NCBI GenBank assembly: GCA_947053345.1
Contig: CAMRSM010000028.1
Coordinates: 1 to 53,767, forward strand
Length of the DNA stretch: 53,767 nt
Direction of reading: 5' to 3'
Source: an uncultured Lachnospiraceae bacterium
GTDB taxonomy: Bacteria > Bacillota > Clostridia > Lachnospirales > Lachnospiraceae
In this document: positions 19,583 to 30,447 of the stretch, piece after piece
How the letters are laid out: each line of letters opens with the position of its first letter
How positions within the stretch are numbered: position 1 is the first letter of the stretch
Translations under genes and position numbers: made by a program
The notes under the pieces: generated by a model
What the model saw: only the letters and a program-made list of their open reading frames with translations
Database searches by the model: none
What the model was told of the DNA's origin: nothing

Positions 19583-20269
19583 ATGCCGATCGAGATGAAG
19601 CATATCAAAAAATCATATGGGAATCAAGTGGTACTGGAAGATTTTTCCCTGACCATCCCGGACGGAGGAACCGTATGCCTGATGGGGGCATCCGGTGCCG
19701 GTAAAACAACCATACTCCGCATTTTGGCGGGATTGACAAAACCGGATGAGGGGGAGGTCGTTGGAGTGCAGGGGGGAAAAGCCTCAATGGTTTTTCAGGA
19801 AGACCGTCTGCTGGAATGGCTGGATGCCTTTGCGAATGTGGAGTTGGTGCTTGGCAGGATCAGCGGCGGGACATATCCGGCCGGACAGGGAATTGGCAGG
19901 TCAGCGGGGATGTCAGACACGAAAAAAAGCAAATCGGCCAAGGCGGCTCTGCGCGATTTTCTCCGCTTGGAATTTGAGGCGGTTGGGCTGTGTGGCTACG
20001 AGGGAAAGCCAGTTTCACAGCTTTCCGGCGGCATGAAGCGGCGCGTTGCGATCGTGCGTGCCATCTGCTCGCAAGGGGGGCTGTTATTGCTGGATGAGCC
20101 GTTTACAGGCTTGGATGAAGTGACAAAGGGACAAGTGATCCGCTATATAAAAGAACGCACAAAAGGGCGGACGGTCGTCATGGTGACGCACGATGCGAAG
20201 GATGCAGCCCATCTGGGGGCGGAGATCATCCGGTGCGGCGGTCTCGGCAACCTTCGAAGGATGGGATAA
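19583..20269 (+). CDS. ABC importer ATPase, NitT/TauT type
   Basis: 228 residues. Walker A GASGAGKTT, Q-loop VFQEDRLLEW, signature LSGGMKRR, Walker B LLLLDEPFTGLDE and switch His in VMVTHDAKDA. The VFQEDRLL form of the Q-loop is typical for this importer class. ATG 19583 follows CTGGAGG and is preferred to an in-frame start 75 bases upstream. It should energise the permease encoded upstream. Confidence 0.93.
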   Translation: MPIEMKHIKKSYGNQVVLEDFSLTIPDGGTVCLMGASGAGKTTILRILAGLTKPDEGEVVGVQGGKASMVFQEDRLLEWLDAFANVELVLGRISGGTYPAGQGIGRSAGMSDTKKSKSAKAALRDFLRLEFEAVGLCGYEGKPVSQLSGGMKRRVAIVRAICSQGGLLLLDEPFTGLDEVTKGQVIRYIKERTKGRTVVMVTHDAKDAAHLGAEIIRCGGLGNLRRMG

Positions 20270-20349
20270 AAGATCCTATTATGGAAGAAGTGGAAGAGGC
20301 CGTTGCACGGCAAATGTCCGGTACAATAGCTTCGGAAAAGGGGGAATAT

Positions 20350-20892
20350 ATGGATTGGGAATTTCGGCTGCTTGACTGGATACAGGAACTGCACACTCCA
20401 TTTGGCGATGCCTTAATGCCATTTTTAAGCAGGCTTGGAGACTTTGGGCTAATTTGGATTATACTTGCCGCCGTGCTGTTGCTTGTTCCCAAATACCGCA
20501 GGCTTGGCTTTGTAGTAGCGGCAGCATTGATTGCCGACCTGATTTTGTGCAATATAATCATTAAACCGCTTGTTGCTCGCACGAGACCATACGATGTCAA
20601 TACATTGATCGAGCTCATCGTTGCGAAGCCGTTTGATTATTCGTTCCCGTCCGGGCATACGGCGGCGGCATTTGCGGCGGTCTCGGCAATGTTTTTTGTG
20701 AAAAACCGCCTGTGGATCCCGGCAGGGGTTTTGGCGGTGCTGATCGCGTTTTCAAGAATGTATCTGTATGTGCATTATCCGACCGATATTTTAGGGGGGA
20801 TCATCGTCGGCATTGTCTGCGGTGCGGTGGGTGCTGCCGTGGTGCGCGAGGTTGAGAAGCGGAAAAGGAAGAAAAGCCCTGCGGAGCCGTAG
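20350..20892 (+). CDS. PAP2 family membrane phosphatase
   Basis: About 180 residues with several membrane helices and the three-part acid phosphatase signature: KPLVARTRP, PSGHT, and SRMYLYVHYPTD. Such enzymes dephosphorylate lipid phosphates such as undecaprenyl pyrophosphate or phosphatidate at the membrane surface. ATG 20350 follows AAAAGGGGG. An earlier in-frame ATG at 20281 is possible and would add 23 residues. It lies directly downstream of the ABC ATPase on the same strand. Confidence 0.9.
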   Translation: MDWEFRLLDWIQELHTPFGDALMPFLSRLGDFGLIWIILAAVLLLVPKYRRLGFVVAAALIADLILCNIIIKPLVARTRPYDVNTLIELIVAKPFDYSFPSGHTAAAFAAVSAMFFVKNRLWIPAGVLAVLIAFSRMYLYVHYPTDILGGIIVGIVCGAVGAAVVREVEKRKRKKSPAEP

Positions 20893-20936
20893 GAAAAGAA
20901 AACCCCGCAGAGCCATATGTAGTAAAAAGGCTGTTT

Positions 20937-21599
20937 CTATTTGAGCTCCCACACGAAAGTGGCACAATCGTTCAAGTTGATATCTTCCGGTTCAATGTCG
21001 ATTGATTTCGCATTCATCGGTGCCGCCCCGCGGAGGCATTCGTCCGCAAGCATGTACCTTGTGTTGGAATGGATATTGATCTCGCTCCAATTGTAATCAA
21101 TATTGACGAGTTCACCAAGTTTCACGCCGGATGCCGCGCAGAGGATTTCTGCTTTTTCCTTTGCGTTGGCGGCGGCAGACCGCAGCATTTCTGCCTTGAC
21201 GGCAGCCGGATCCTTGATCGTGAACGCGACCGAAAGCTGCGGGTGCGCCGCGCAGTTTGCGATTGCGGCAAGTGCCTTTGAAAGTCTGTCCATATCGAAA
21301 TCAAAGTCCAGTTTCAGGTTATGGCTGACCACGTAACCGTTAAAAATTTTCTTCCAGTTACCGCGTTCGTCCTTCTCGTTGTTGTAATCCGTGCGGACAT
21401 CAAAATTTGTTGTCTTTAGGGCTTCCTTCGCAAAGCCGGTTCCGGCAAGTGCATCCGTTAATTCCCCGATCTGTTTTGTTGCAAGCTCCATTGCCTTATC
21501 GTAGCTTTGATCCAGCGATTCTAACAGCATGGAAAGCGTCACATAGTCCGGTCTGGCAGATACTTTTCCGGTTCCTTTTACAGTGATTGTTCTTGGCAT
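20937..21599 (-). CDS. SIMPL domain (DUF541) protein
   Basis: 220 residues beginning MPRTITVKGTGKVSARPDYV, the classic N-terminus of the SIMPL/DUF541 family, here without a signal peptide, so probably cytosolic. The family includes the outer membrane/periplasmic protein of E. coli oxidative stress defence and the mammalian SIMPL. The biochemical role is unclear. The start overlaps the end of the HD-domain gene by 22 bases, and its GGAGGAG lies inside that gene, so the two are coupled. Confidence 0.9.
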   Translation of the reverse strand: MPRTITVKGTGKVSARPDYVTLSMLLESLDQSYDKAMELATKQIGELTDALAGTGFAKEALKTTNFDVRTDYNNEKDERGNWKKIFNGYVVSHNLKLDFDFDMDRLSKALAAIANCAAHPQLSVAFTIKDPAAVKAEMLRSAAANAKEKAEILCAASGVKLGELVNIDYNWSEINIHSNTRYMLADECLRGAAPMNAKSIDIEPEDINLNDCATFVWELK

Positions 21600-22189
21600 G
21601 GTTTATCTCCTCCTTCTAATTTTGCTCCTACGATTTTGTATACATCGTTTCCGGTCTTACGATCAAAATATTCTTTTAACTCAAAATTTTTTTGCCATTT
21701 TGCCTCCGGATAATGGCCGTAGCGGCGTTTGACATCCCCCATGCGCGTTGCCAGGTCAACCGGCCCCTGCGGGAGTGCGATGCTGTCGCAGAGCTGGATC
21801 AGCCGGTCATAATCATCGTATTCACATTCTGAGAGAAGGCGCACGGTTTCCTGATATTCTTCCCCGGTCAGGTCACATGTCCCGATGTGCATATGGATAT
21901 CCGGGATGCAAAAAGAATGGGTGAGGCAGATTTTTGCTGCTTCGTTGTAGCCCTGTCCATTCAGATAGTGATATCCGTCGATGATGTGGCGGAAATTTGT
22001 CACGCCCTCCCGCCTGCCGATATCGTGAAGCAGACCGACGATATACGCTTTTCCGGAATCAAGTCCCGCCTGTGCCGCGATTTTTTCCGCGCACTCCGCC
22101 ACTGTCCGGCTGTGGTCCCCCCACGGTCCGGGGTTGCGCTTTTCCGCCTCCACAAGCATTTGTTCCGCTGTTTCTTTGTCTGGTAACAT
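21578..22189 (-). CDS. HD domain phosphohydrolase-like protein
   Basis: 203 residues. The HD signature is HSRTVAECAEKIA, then GLLHDIGR, with later metal-ligand candidates in FRHIIDGYHYL and LTHSFCIPD. This is the compact HDIG type of putative metal-dependent nucleotide or phosphate ester hydrolase. The substrate cannot be inferred. The ATG follows AGGAGGAA. It lies downstream of map on the same strand with about 100 bp between them. Confidence 0.88.
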   Translation of the reverse strand: MLPDKETAEQMLVEAEKRNPGPWGDHSRTVAECAEKIAAQAGLDSGKAYIVGLLHDIGRREGVTNFRHIIDGYHYLNGQGYNEAAKICLTHSFCIPDIHMHIGTCDLTGEEYQETVRLLSECEYDDYDRLIQLCDSIALPQGPVDLATRMGDVKRRYGHYPEAKWQKNFELKEYFDRKTGNDVYKIVGAKLEGGDKPCQEQSL

Positions 22190-22292
22190 TTGGTTCCTCC
22201 TGATGAAAGTCTCACCTTGCTGACCGGCATGTTCCCGATGGCTGATGGGGACATGGTCAGACGGTATGTTTTTGGGAATGTCCTATGTCGGG

Positions 22293-23165
22293 TTAATATG
22301 CCAGGATCTCATAGCCCTTATCGGTAACAAGCACTTGGATCTCCCACTGTGCGGAAGGTTGCTTATCCGCGGTGCGCACGGTCCAATGATCCTTGCGGTC
22401 GGTGCGGATATGTGCGCTTCCCATATTGATCATTGGTTCGATGGTGAACATCAAGCCCGGTGCCATCACCATGCCGGTTCCGCGCCTTGCGGTGAAACTG
22501 ACCCAGGGCTCCTCGTGAAATTCAAGGCCGATGCCGTGGCCGCCGATCTCCCGCACAACAGAATAGCCGTTTTTTATTGCGAAATCATGGATTGCCTGCC
22601 CTACATCGCCGAGCAGACCCCAAGGTTTTACCTGGCTAAGCCCAACCTGTAAACTCTGTTCCGTGACATCAACCAGACGCTTTTTTTCCGCGGAGACCTC
22701 TCCGATACAGAACATCCGGGAGGAATCGGAAAAATATCCGTTTAAGATGGTGGAGCAGTCGATATTGACGATATCTCCATCCTGTAGAACAACGTCCGGG
22801 GAAGGGATCCCGTGGCAGACAACCTCGTTGATCGAAGTGCAGACACTTTTGGGGTAACCTTCAAAATTGAGGGGGGCGGGAATGGCATGGTGTTTCGTGG
22901 TCTGTTCATAGACCCAGCGGTCAATTTCCTCTGTCGTGATCCCGGCAGTGATATGTTCCGCGACATAATCAAGTACTGCGATATTGATCTTTGCGCTCTC
23001 GCGGATTGCCTCTACCTGTGCCGGTGTCTTGATGAGTTTGTGGGAAGGGATGACGGCTCCGGATCTGTGCATGGAATTCAGTTTATTGTCAAAATCTTCG
23101 TGGCAGCTTTTATATTTGATGCCGCTGCCGCACCAACAGGCATCGTTTCGCCCTATCTTAAGCAT
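22293..23165 (-). CDS. map: Methionine aminopeptidase with N-terminal SEC-C zinc motif
   Basis: 290 residues. The first 25 carry an SEC-C type zinc motif (GRNDACWCGSGIKYKSCH), as in many clostridial enzymes, where it may help ribosome association. The peptidase has the metal ligands in VNIDCSTILNGYFSDSSR, GGHGIGLEFHEEP, FTIEPMIN and AQWEIQVLVT. It removes the initiator Met from nascent proteins. The ATG at 23165 follows AAGGAGG; an upstream in-frame start is not needed. Confidence 0.96.
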   Translation of the reverse strand: MLKIGRNDACWCGSGIKYKSCHEDFDNKLNSMHRSGAVIPSHKLIKTPAQVEAIRESAKINIAVLDYVAEHITAGITTEEIDRWVYEQTTKHHAIPAPLNFEGYPKSVCTSINEVVCHGIPSPDVVLQDGDIVNIDCSTILNGYFSDSSRMFCIGEVSAEKKRLVDVTEQSLQVGLSQVKPWGLLGDVGQAIHDFAIKNGYSVVREIGGHGIGLEFHEEPWVSFTARRGTGMVMAPGLMFTIEPMINMGSAHIRTDRKDHWTVRTADKQPSAQWEIQVLVTDKGYEILAY

Positions 23166-23446
23166 GGCTGGCCTCCTTATGAAATTCCGGTGAAAGTCCC
23201 TATCTACTATAGCACTTTTTGGATGGGAAGACAAGGAGAAAGTTGGACAAGATCTGTGAACCGCGAGGGGAAATTGCCGGCGTAGTGTGCTATTTTTACC
23301 AAAGTAAAAAATGCGCCGTAGGGGAGTTCTGGCCGCGCAACGGATATGTGCCTCCGGACGGGGAATATGGAGGAGACGGCGGGAGCGCTGGGAGTCGGGA
23401 AGAAACCGTGGTCGCCTGTTTTGTGAATGAAAGCGGGGAGGAATCC

Positions 23447-24217
23447 TTAAAAAACAAATTTCACTAAAATCATCGCAGTGCCGAGTGCCGTGAGTACGAT
23501 GCCGGTCACGCGGTTCTGTTTTTCCGGTGTTGCTTTGTTGGCAAAAACCGCGGAGCCGCGCGCTCCGGCCAAAGTTGCAAGGACACAGACGGCAAGTGCG
23601 AAAAAATCCGGTTTCCCGCCGATGGCAAAGTGGGAGAGCGCCCCGGTAAGGGCGGTAAATGTCATGATGAATACGCTTGTACCAACTGCCATTTTTAATT
23701 CGTAGCCAAGTACCCCGGTCAGGACAAAGAGGAGCATCATGCCGCCGCCCGCCCCGATAAAACCACAGATAAAACCGATCAGGATACCGCAGAGGACGGA
23801 TTCCGCTGTCTTGCGCCGGCGCGTTTTATCGGCCTGTCCTTGTCCTGTCCGCATGACTGGTTTCACGATGAAGCGGATGCCGAGGAAGGTGGTCATGAAC
23901 ACGGAAAAACCGCCCATTGTGCTGTTTGGCACAAGTGCCGCGACACGGCTTCCGACAAGGGTAAAGGCAAGGACGCTCACAAGCATCACAAGCCCGTTTT
24001 TGATATCAAGATTTTTGTTTTTCCCGTAGGTATAGGCACTGATACCAGAAGCAAGCACATCCGAGGCGAGTGCGATGCCGACTGCCTCATAGGCATCAAA
24101 GCCAAGGAAGGTGATGAGCATCGGAGAGATCACGGCGGCAGCGGAAAGTCCGGCCAGTCCCGTGCCAATCCCGGCTCCGAGCCCGCTGATAATGTAGACA
24201 ATCATTTTTATAATCAT
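23447..24217 (-). CDS. TauE/SafE family membrane transporter
   Basis: About 256 residues, nearly all hydrophobic, with eight or so helices and the paired family motifs GLGAGIGTGLAGLSAAAVISP near the start and GFICGFIGAGGGMMLLFVL in the second half. Members export sulfite, sulfoacetate or related anions, or are of unknown specificity. ATG 24217 follows AAAGAGGA. A much longer in-frame reading upstream contains no family sequence and crosses the previous terminator, so it is rejected. Confidence 0.9.
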   Translation of the reverse strand: MIIKMIVYIISGLGAGIGTGLAGLSAAAVISPMLITFLGFDAYEAVGIALASDVLASGISAYTYGKNKNLDIKNGLVMLVSVLAFTLVGSRVAALVPNSTMGGFSVFMTTFLGIRFIVKPVMRTGQGQADKTRRRKTAESVLCGILIGFICGFIGAGGGMMLLFVLTGVLGYELKMAVGTSVFIMTFTALTGALSHFAIGGKPDFFALAVCVLATLAGARGSAVFANKATPEKQNRVTGIVLTALGTAMILVKFVF

Positions 24218-24342
24218 TGAGAATCCTCTTTTCTGTTCAATCCCAAAAAGCGCCCAGCCTTTTCCGGAATCATATCGTAAATGGTAGTATAGCACAGTCC
24301 GGTGCCTGAAAAAAGAAAAAAACCATAAAAAATTGCGGAAAA

Positions 24343-24387
24343 AAAAGAAAACACTGCCATGCACCGGAGCCCGGTGCGGCAGTGTTT
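24343..24387 (-). terminator. Terminator of the esterase gene
   Basis: A long stem built on GGCAGTGTTT/AAACACTGCC with inner CACCGG/CCGGTG. On the minus strand it is followed by TTCTTTTTT. It lies about 55 bases after the esterase stop. Confidence 0.88.
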
Positions 24388-24440
24388 CCAAAAAGGTGAA
24401 ACAATAGGATACCTGTCCGAAAACAGATGGGAAAAGCCAT

Positions 24441-25676
<1,236 letters not shown>

Positions 25677-25845
25677 TTAAGAATAATGCAAGGGGCGGGA
25701 AAATACAATGAAGTTTCCTGTGGTTCTTATGATATATCCTGTTTTTTTGGATCAAACTCGGGATACTGGTTAACTGTGAAGAGAATGGCAGGAGAGATAC
25801 TTGCTGCTGCCAGCCAGCTACGCGGGCGGGGGCAATGATGGAATA

Positions 25846-25881
25846 CCGGGGCTGACGCAGGTAGAAAAGCGGCAGCCCCGG
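25846..25881 (-). terminator. Possible terminator of tyrS
   Basis: A 9-bp stem CCGGGGCTG/CAGCCCCGG begins just after the tyrS stop on the minus strand. The following T run is poor, so efficiency is uncertain. Confidence 0.5.
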
Positions 25882-25889
25882 GAAAAATT

Positions 25890-27113
25890 TTATTCCATAT
25901 AAGCTTTGTGGTAAACTTTTTTGCCTTTGCGCAGGCGGATGCCTGACTTTAATTGTTCCGCGGTAAATTTCACGTCAATGGAACCTACTTTATTGTCATC
26001 CGCGAACACACCGCCCTGCGTGATGAGGCGGCGCGCTTCGCTGCGGCTGGCGGCAAGACGGCAGGCATCCATAAGCTCCAGGATACCGATGGCACCGTCG
26101 GTCAGCTGTTCCGGCATGATCTGCGTGGACGGCATGTTGGAATCATCGCCGCCGCCTGCGAAGAGGGCGTGGGAAGCTTCCCTTGCCTTTTCGGCTTCTG
26201 TTTCCCCGTGTACAAGCTTGGTTAGCTCGAATGCCAGGATTTCCTTCGCCTCATTGAGTTTGCTGCCCTCCCACGCGTCCATCGCGTCAATCTGTGAAAG
26301 CGGCAGGAAGGTGAGCATGCGGATGCATTTGAGCACGTCCGCGTCGGAGACATTGCGCCAATATTGGAAAAATTCGAACGGGCTGGTCTTTTCCGGGTCA
26401 AGCCAAACTGCGCCCTTCGCGGTTTTGCCCATCTTTTTGCCCTCGGAGTTCATCAGCAGCGTGATGGTCATCGCGTAGGCATCTTTGCCGAGCTTGCGGC
26501 GGATGAGTTCCGTGCCGCCGAGCATGTTCGACCACTGGTCGTCGCCGCCGAACTGCATATTGCAGCCATAGTGCTGGAAGAGATGGTAAAAATCATAGGA
26601 CTGCATGATCATATAGTTGAATTCAAGGAAGGAGAGCCCCTTCTCCATGCGCTGCCTGTAGCATTCGGCGCGCAGCATGTTATTGACCGAAAAGCATGCA
26701 CCAACCTCGCGCAGCAGGTCGATATAGTTCAGCTTCAGCAGCCAGTCGGCATTGTTTACCATGATGGCTTTGTCCTCGCCGAATTCGATGAAGCGCTCCA
26801 TTTGCTTTTTGAAACAGTCGCAGTTGTGCTGTATGGTCTCCGGTGTCATCATGGAGCGCATGTCGGAACGCCCGGACGGGTCGCCGATGTAACCGGTGCC
26901 GCCGCCGATGAGCACGACCGGCTTGTTGCCCGCCATCTGCAGGCGCTTCATCAGGCAGAGAGCCATGAAATGCCCAACGTGCAGGGAATCTGCCGTCGGG
27001 TCAAAACCGATGTAGAAGGTTGCCTTGCCATTGTTGATCAGTTCTTTGATCTCGTTTTCATCCGTCACCTGCGCGATAAGGCCGCGGGCGACGAGCTCGT
27101 CATAAATCGTCAT
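25890..27113 (-). CDS. tyrS: Tyrosyl-tRNA synthetase
   Basis: 407 residues. Class I signatures HVGH (SLHVGHFMALCL, the HIGH box) and KMGKT (KMSKS box), Tyr-binding FYIGFDPTADS, and a C-terminal S4 RNA-binding domain (from about GAIGILELMDACRLAASRSEARRLI). ATG 27113 follows AGAGGA. An earlier in-frame start is not supported. No T-box is visible upstream; the leader instead has a GCCGC/GCGGC hairpin close to the ribosome binding site. Confidence 0.97.
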   Translation of the reverse strand: MTIYDELVARGLIAQVTDENEIKELINNGKATFYIGFDPTADSLHVGHFMALCLMKRLQMAGNKPVVLIGGGTGYIGDPSGRSDMRSMMTPETIQHNCDCFKKQMERFIEFGEDKAIMVNNADWLLKLNYIDLLREVGACFSVNNMLRAECYRQRMEKGLSFLEFNYMIMQSYDFYHLFQHYGCNMQFGGDDQWSNMLGGTELIRRKLGKDAYAMTITLLMNSEGKKMGKTAKGAVWLDPEKTSPFEFFQYWRNVSDADVLKCIRMLTFLPLSQIDAMDAWEGSKLNEAKEILAFELTKLVHGETEAEKAREASHALFAGGGDDSNMPSTQIMPEQLTDGAIGILELMDACRLAASRSEARRLITQGGVFADDNKVGSIDVKFTAEQLKSGIRLRKGKKVYHKAYME

Positions 27114-27413
27114 AACATTCCTCTCATTCCGCCGCGTGAGCGGCATTTTTTTTGATCCGGGTAAAAATGCGGGTTTCCATCGGATGTATTTGTATATTGT
27201 AGGATTTGCCCGTGTTGCCTGCATTATCCAAACCAGGTCTTTTTATCAGAAGCCTTCCAGCGCGCGGACAGGCTTTTCCTTGCAAACAGAGCAGGGCAAA
27301 ACGGTGCGGAAAGCTTAATATCTACCATTTTACCAGTGAACGGGCAGATTGCAAGCGTTTTTTTGTTTCGGGCAATAATTTTTGTGCGCGCCATCTGCCG
27401 GAAGCGCCGGAGC

Positions 27414-28964
27414 TTAAAGCGGGCGGCCAAATGGCTTTGGCGGTGTTTCGTGGTAAAGCTCACATGCATAGCGCAATAAATATTCCCGCTCGTTTTTTTC
27501 GGGATGTTCTATAACATGGTCGAGCAGTTGCTCTAATACAAGCCCGATTTCCCTGCCCGGTTTCATGCCGGCAGCAGAAATCAGGTCGGAACCGTTGACA
27601 GCGAGGTCTTTTATGGAAACGCATTGTTCCCTGTCAAGAATTTGCTGTGCAAGCTGCTTTGCCTCGCTTAACTGGCGGAGCTTGTCCGGCAGCAGGACAG
27701 GGTTTTGGGCGTTGAGATCCGCTTCTTGCAGCAGGAACAACAGAGTAAGATATTCTTTGCCAACCCGCATGACGGCGCGGCGCACGCTTCGTTCTTTTAC
27801 CGTTTTTTCGGAGTCGGCGTAGCGGATGTCATGCATTTCGACCAGATGCGATACGGCGTGGATGGTGTCGTTATCGAATTTCAGGCGGCGCAGGATCTCC
27901 CCGGCGCGCTTTGCCCCTAACAGGTCATGGTGGATGAAATGAGCCGTGCCCGTCCTGTCCACCGTCTTTGCTTCGGGCTTTGCACAGTCGTGCAGGAGGA
28001 GCGCAAAGCGCAGGATCGTGTGGTCTTTTTTGGAGAGGGAGCGAAGGCTTGCGTCCGTATCAAAAATATTTGCAGATACGGCGGATGTCTGCCGCCGCAG
28101 GCAATCTGTTTCCACGTCCTCCGTCGCGGGCAGGAGGTTGCCTGTTGTGGGGTCATCCGCCGCCAGCGCGCGGGCTTCTGCCGTCCGCCGCGCCATGTAC
28201 GAGAGCGCGTGGACCGTGTGCATCCCCACATCATAGATATGGTGTGGGTTTTCCTGTTCTGTCGCGAGCATCCGGTCAAATTCCGGCAAAAACACGGCGG
28301 TCAGCCCTGTTCTGCTTGCGGTCAGCAGGCGCTCTGGATGGTCAGAAAGAAGGAGTTTTGTCAGCTCGACGCGGATGCGCTCTGCGCTGATGCGGGAGAG
28401 CTCCTTCGCGTGGGAAGCAACTGCCTGCAAAGTTTCCGGTTCAATGTCAAAATCAAGCTGTGCCGAAAAGCGCACGGCACGCATGATGCGCAGCGCGTCC
28501 TCGTCAAAGCGCTCGTTTGCGTTCCCGACGCAGCGGATCCGGCGGTTTTCCATATCCTCCATGCCGCGGAAGAGATCAATGATGCCTGCCTCGTCGTTAT
28601 ATGCCATCGCGTTGATCGTAAAGTCGCGCCGTGCCAGGTCAAGGGAGAGCGAGGGGGTGAATTCCACCTGTTTTGGGTGGCGCGCGTCCTCATATTCGCC
28701 GTCGATGCGGTATGTTGTCACCTCAAAACCTTCGCGGTCGAGCAGGACGGTTACGGTTCCGTGCGCGATGCCGGTATCCACAGTGCGGGCAAAAAGGGAT
28801 TTGACTTCCGCCGGCTTTGCGCAGGTGGTGATATCCCAGTCTTCCGGAATCCGTCCGAGCAGGCTGTCGCGCACGCAGCCGCCGACCGCGTAGGCTTCAT
28901 AGCCTGCTGTCTGCAGCCGGTGGATGATAGTATTTACTTTTTCTGGTAATCGGATTTTTGTCAT
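27414..28964 (-). CDS. cca: CCA tRNA nucleotidyltransferase
   Basis: 516 residues. Adds or repairs the 3' CCA end of tRNA. The class II nucleotidyltransferase head has GGCVRDSLLG and catalytic acids in EDWDITT, then RRDFTINAMAYN and the RNA-binding ERFDEDALRIMRAVRFSAQL. An HD domain follows (LLLHDCAKPEAK). It is longer than the usual 390-450 residues owing to a variable insert at about residues 240-300 (including TTGNLLPATEDVETD). The ATG follows CCGGAGG. Confidence 0.96.
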   Translation of the reverse strand: MTKIRLPEKVNTIIHRLQTAGYEAYAVGGCVRDSLLGRIPEDWDITTCAKPAEVKSLFARTVDTGIAHGTVTVLLDREGFEVTTYRIDGEYEDARHPKQVEFTPSLSLDLARRDFTINAMAYNDEAGIIDLFRGMEDMENRRIRCVGNANERFDEDALRIMRAVRFSAQLDFDIEPETLQAVASHAKELSRISAERIRVELTKLLLSDHPERLLTASRTGLTAVFLPEFDRMLATEQENPHHIYDVGMHTVHALSYMARRTAEARALAADDPTTGNLLPATEDVETDCLRRQTSAVSANIFDTDASLRSLSKKDHTILRFALLLHDCAKPEAKTVDRTGTAHFIHHDLLGAKRAGEILRRLKFDNDTIHAVSHLVEMHDIRYADSEKTVKERSVRRAVMRVGKEYLTLLFLLQEADLNAQNPVLLPDKLRQLSEAKQLAQQILDREQCVSIKDLAVNGSDLISAAGMKPGREIGLVLEQLLDHVIEHPEKNEREYLLRYACELYHETPPKPFGRPL

Positions 28965-29370
28965 GGCTTGCCTCCGGTAGATGTTGAGCCGATCTGTACA
29001 TGTTTTCTTTGCCTATATCATATCACAAAGATCAGTATATTGGAACAGGCTTTTGGAATAATAGTACGCTTTGTTTTGGAACAGTAGAATATGCGTGTCA
29101 GAAAATGAAAAAGGAGAATTTTTCATGCTGATTCAATTGGATTTTCATTAATAGATGAAAGATATTACACCAAAACATGCTTTAATTTGCTTGACGTGGT
29201 TTCCTCTATAATTTTATAATATAGTAAAAGTTGGGGAATAATCTTAGAATTTCCGGACTTTTATAGCATTGGATTTGGATGGATGTTAAAGATTTAGTAC
29301 GAAGCGTGCGGCAGTAACATTAGCGAAGAACGAACATCCCGATAGACATTTCGGGAGAAAGTGAGGGATT
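28965..29370. other. A/T-rich divergent intergenic region
   Basis: The gap lies between divergently transcribed cca and the cysteine peptidase gene. It is clearly richer in A/T than the flanking cca gene and holds the peptidase promoter. I see no gene or RNA family in the roughly 145-nt leader. Confidence 0.6.
29191..29220 (+). promoter_or_regulatory. Promoter of the cysteine peptidase operon
   Basis: TTGACG (29191-29196) and TATAAT (29215-29220), spacing 18 bp. Confidence 0.8.
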
Positions 29371-30423
29371 ATGATGAAAAAAGCAAAAAAGATCATCGCA
29401 CTGGTTTTATTGATAGCGGTACAGTTGGTGGAAATAGCATCCGTCAAGGCGAGTGCCGCACAGCCAGAGGAGACGATGGAGGAATATACAGTTTCGTCTA
29501 TTCCGAAATACTTAAGTGTTTACGGGTTTACTGTGGATGGGATTTCATATAGCGATCCGTATCCTGTTTCAAATGGTTCGGAGGATGCGGTCATGTATTT
29601 TGTCAAAAAACAAGATCGCATTGTCGCAAAGATGCTCGTAGTAAGGACGGAAAATGGATATTCATCAAGGTTTGATACTTCGGTTGGTATCATTGATGAA
29701 TTTTATCATAAGAATATTCCGTTTGCATTGACGGTACTGGAAGACGATATTTTTGTTGCCTATGACGGTGGTCTTGTTTCAATGGGGGAAAACGACCACC
29801 GCAGGGGGGAGAGGTTAGGACCCGGCGGAGAATATACAGCACTTACATTCTGGAAGGAGTTGGTATCAGGTACCCAAGCACAGATGAACCCGGAAATTAC
29901 GACTTTGAACGGTGTCCGGTCAATGGGCGGGAATGATTCGCGAGAAATATGCTGGGCTATCAGTGTGGCGATGATGGTGAATTACAAAAAGGGAACCGCT
30001 TATACAGGGAATGACATTGTGAATCAGTGTTCCGACTCAATTTATACTCAAATACCGGGTTATGGAAGCCCAAGAGGGACGGTAGAGTGGGTTCGCGCTG
30101 CCTATACAATGAATAAAGTCCCGATTAGTGACAATGCCGGGGGGCTTGCATATGGGAGATTGTACTATCTGTTATCGGATAATAAGCCTGTCCATATGGA
30201 TTTTTACGGATATGTAAATGGGAAGTTAAATGGGCATGCGGTAGTATTGTGTGGAACTTATTGGGACGGGAATACATTGGTATATACATTTTGTGATCCG
30301 AATTATGCCGACGATAAAGTGGCAGTATTACAGGACAAAGCAGCATATGATAATGCCGGAAAGGTTAAATTTGTATCAAGAACAGGAATCGAATTAAATG
30401 AGTGTACTCACGTATATTATTAG
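29371..30423 (+). CDS. Secreted papain-like cysteine peptidase
   Basis: 350 residues. A signal peptide (KKAKKIIALVLLIAVQLVE, cleavage likely after ASA near residue 30) and a pro-region of about 160 residues precede a papain-fold domain: nucleophile Cys in REICWAISVAMMVNY, catalytic His in NGHAVVLCGTYW and the Asn/Asp position in FCDPNY. The pattern resembles staphopain-like and C39-like peptidases. ATG 29371 or 29374 follows GAGAAAGTGAGG. Base composition is visibly more A/T-rich than neighbouring genes. The next gene is 24 bp downstream. The substrate is unknown, and the family assignment is by motif only. Confidence 0.75.
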   Translation: MMKKAKKIIALVLLIAVQLVEIASVKASAAQPEETMEEYTVSSIPKYLSVYGFTVDGISYSDPYPVSNGSEDAVMYFVKKQDRIVAKMLVVRTENGYSSRFDTSVGIIDEFYHKNIPFALTVLEDDIFVAYDGGLVSMGENDHRRGERLGPGGEYTALTFWKELVSGTQAQMNPEITTLNGVRSMGGNDSREICWAISVAMMVNYKKGTAYTGNDIVNQCSDSIYTQIPGYGSPRGTVEWVRAAYTMNKVPISDNAGGLAYGRLYYLLSDNKPVHMDFYGYVNGKLNGHAVVLCGTYWDGNTLVYTFCDPNYADDKVAVLQDKAAYDNAGKVKFVSRTGIELNECTHVYY

Positions 30424-30447
30424 AAAATTGATTTTCAGGAGGGAAAA

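Noticed and set aside
23219-23467. An 82-codon plus-strand reading frame
   Set aside because: No ribosome binding site, overlaps the start regions of opposite-strand genes and low-complexity composition.
27133-27154. GCCGC/GCGGC hairpin followed by T run, terminator-like on the plus strand
   Set aside because: There is no plus-strand gene upstream to terminate; it is more likely a leader hairpin of tyrS on the minus strand.
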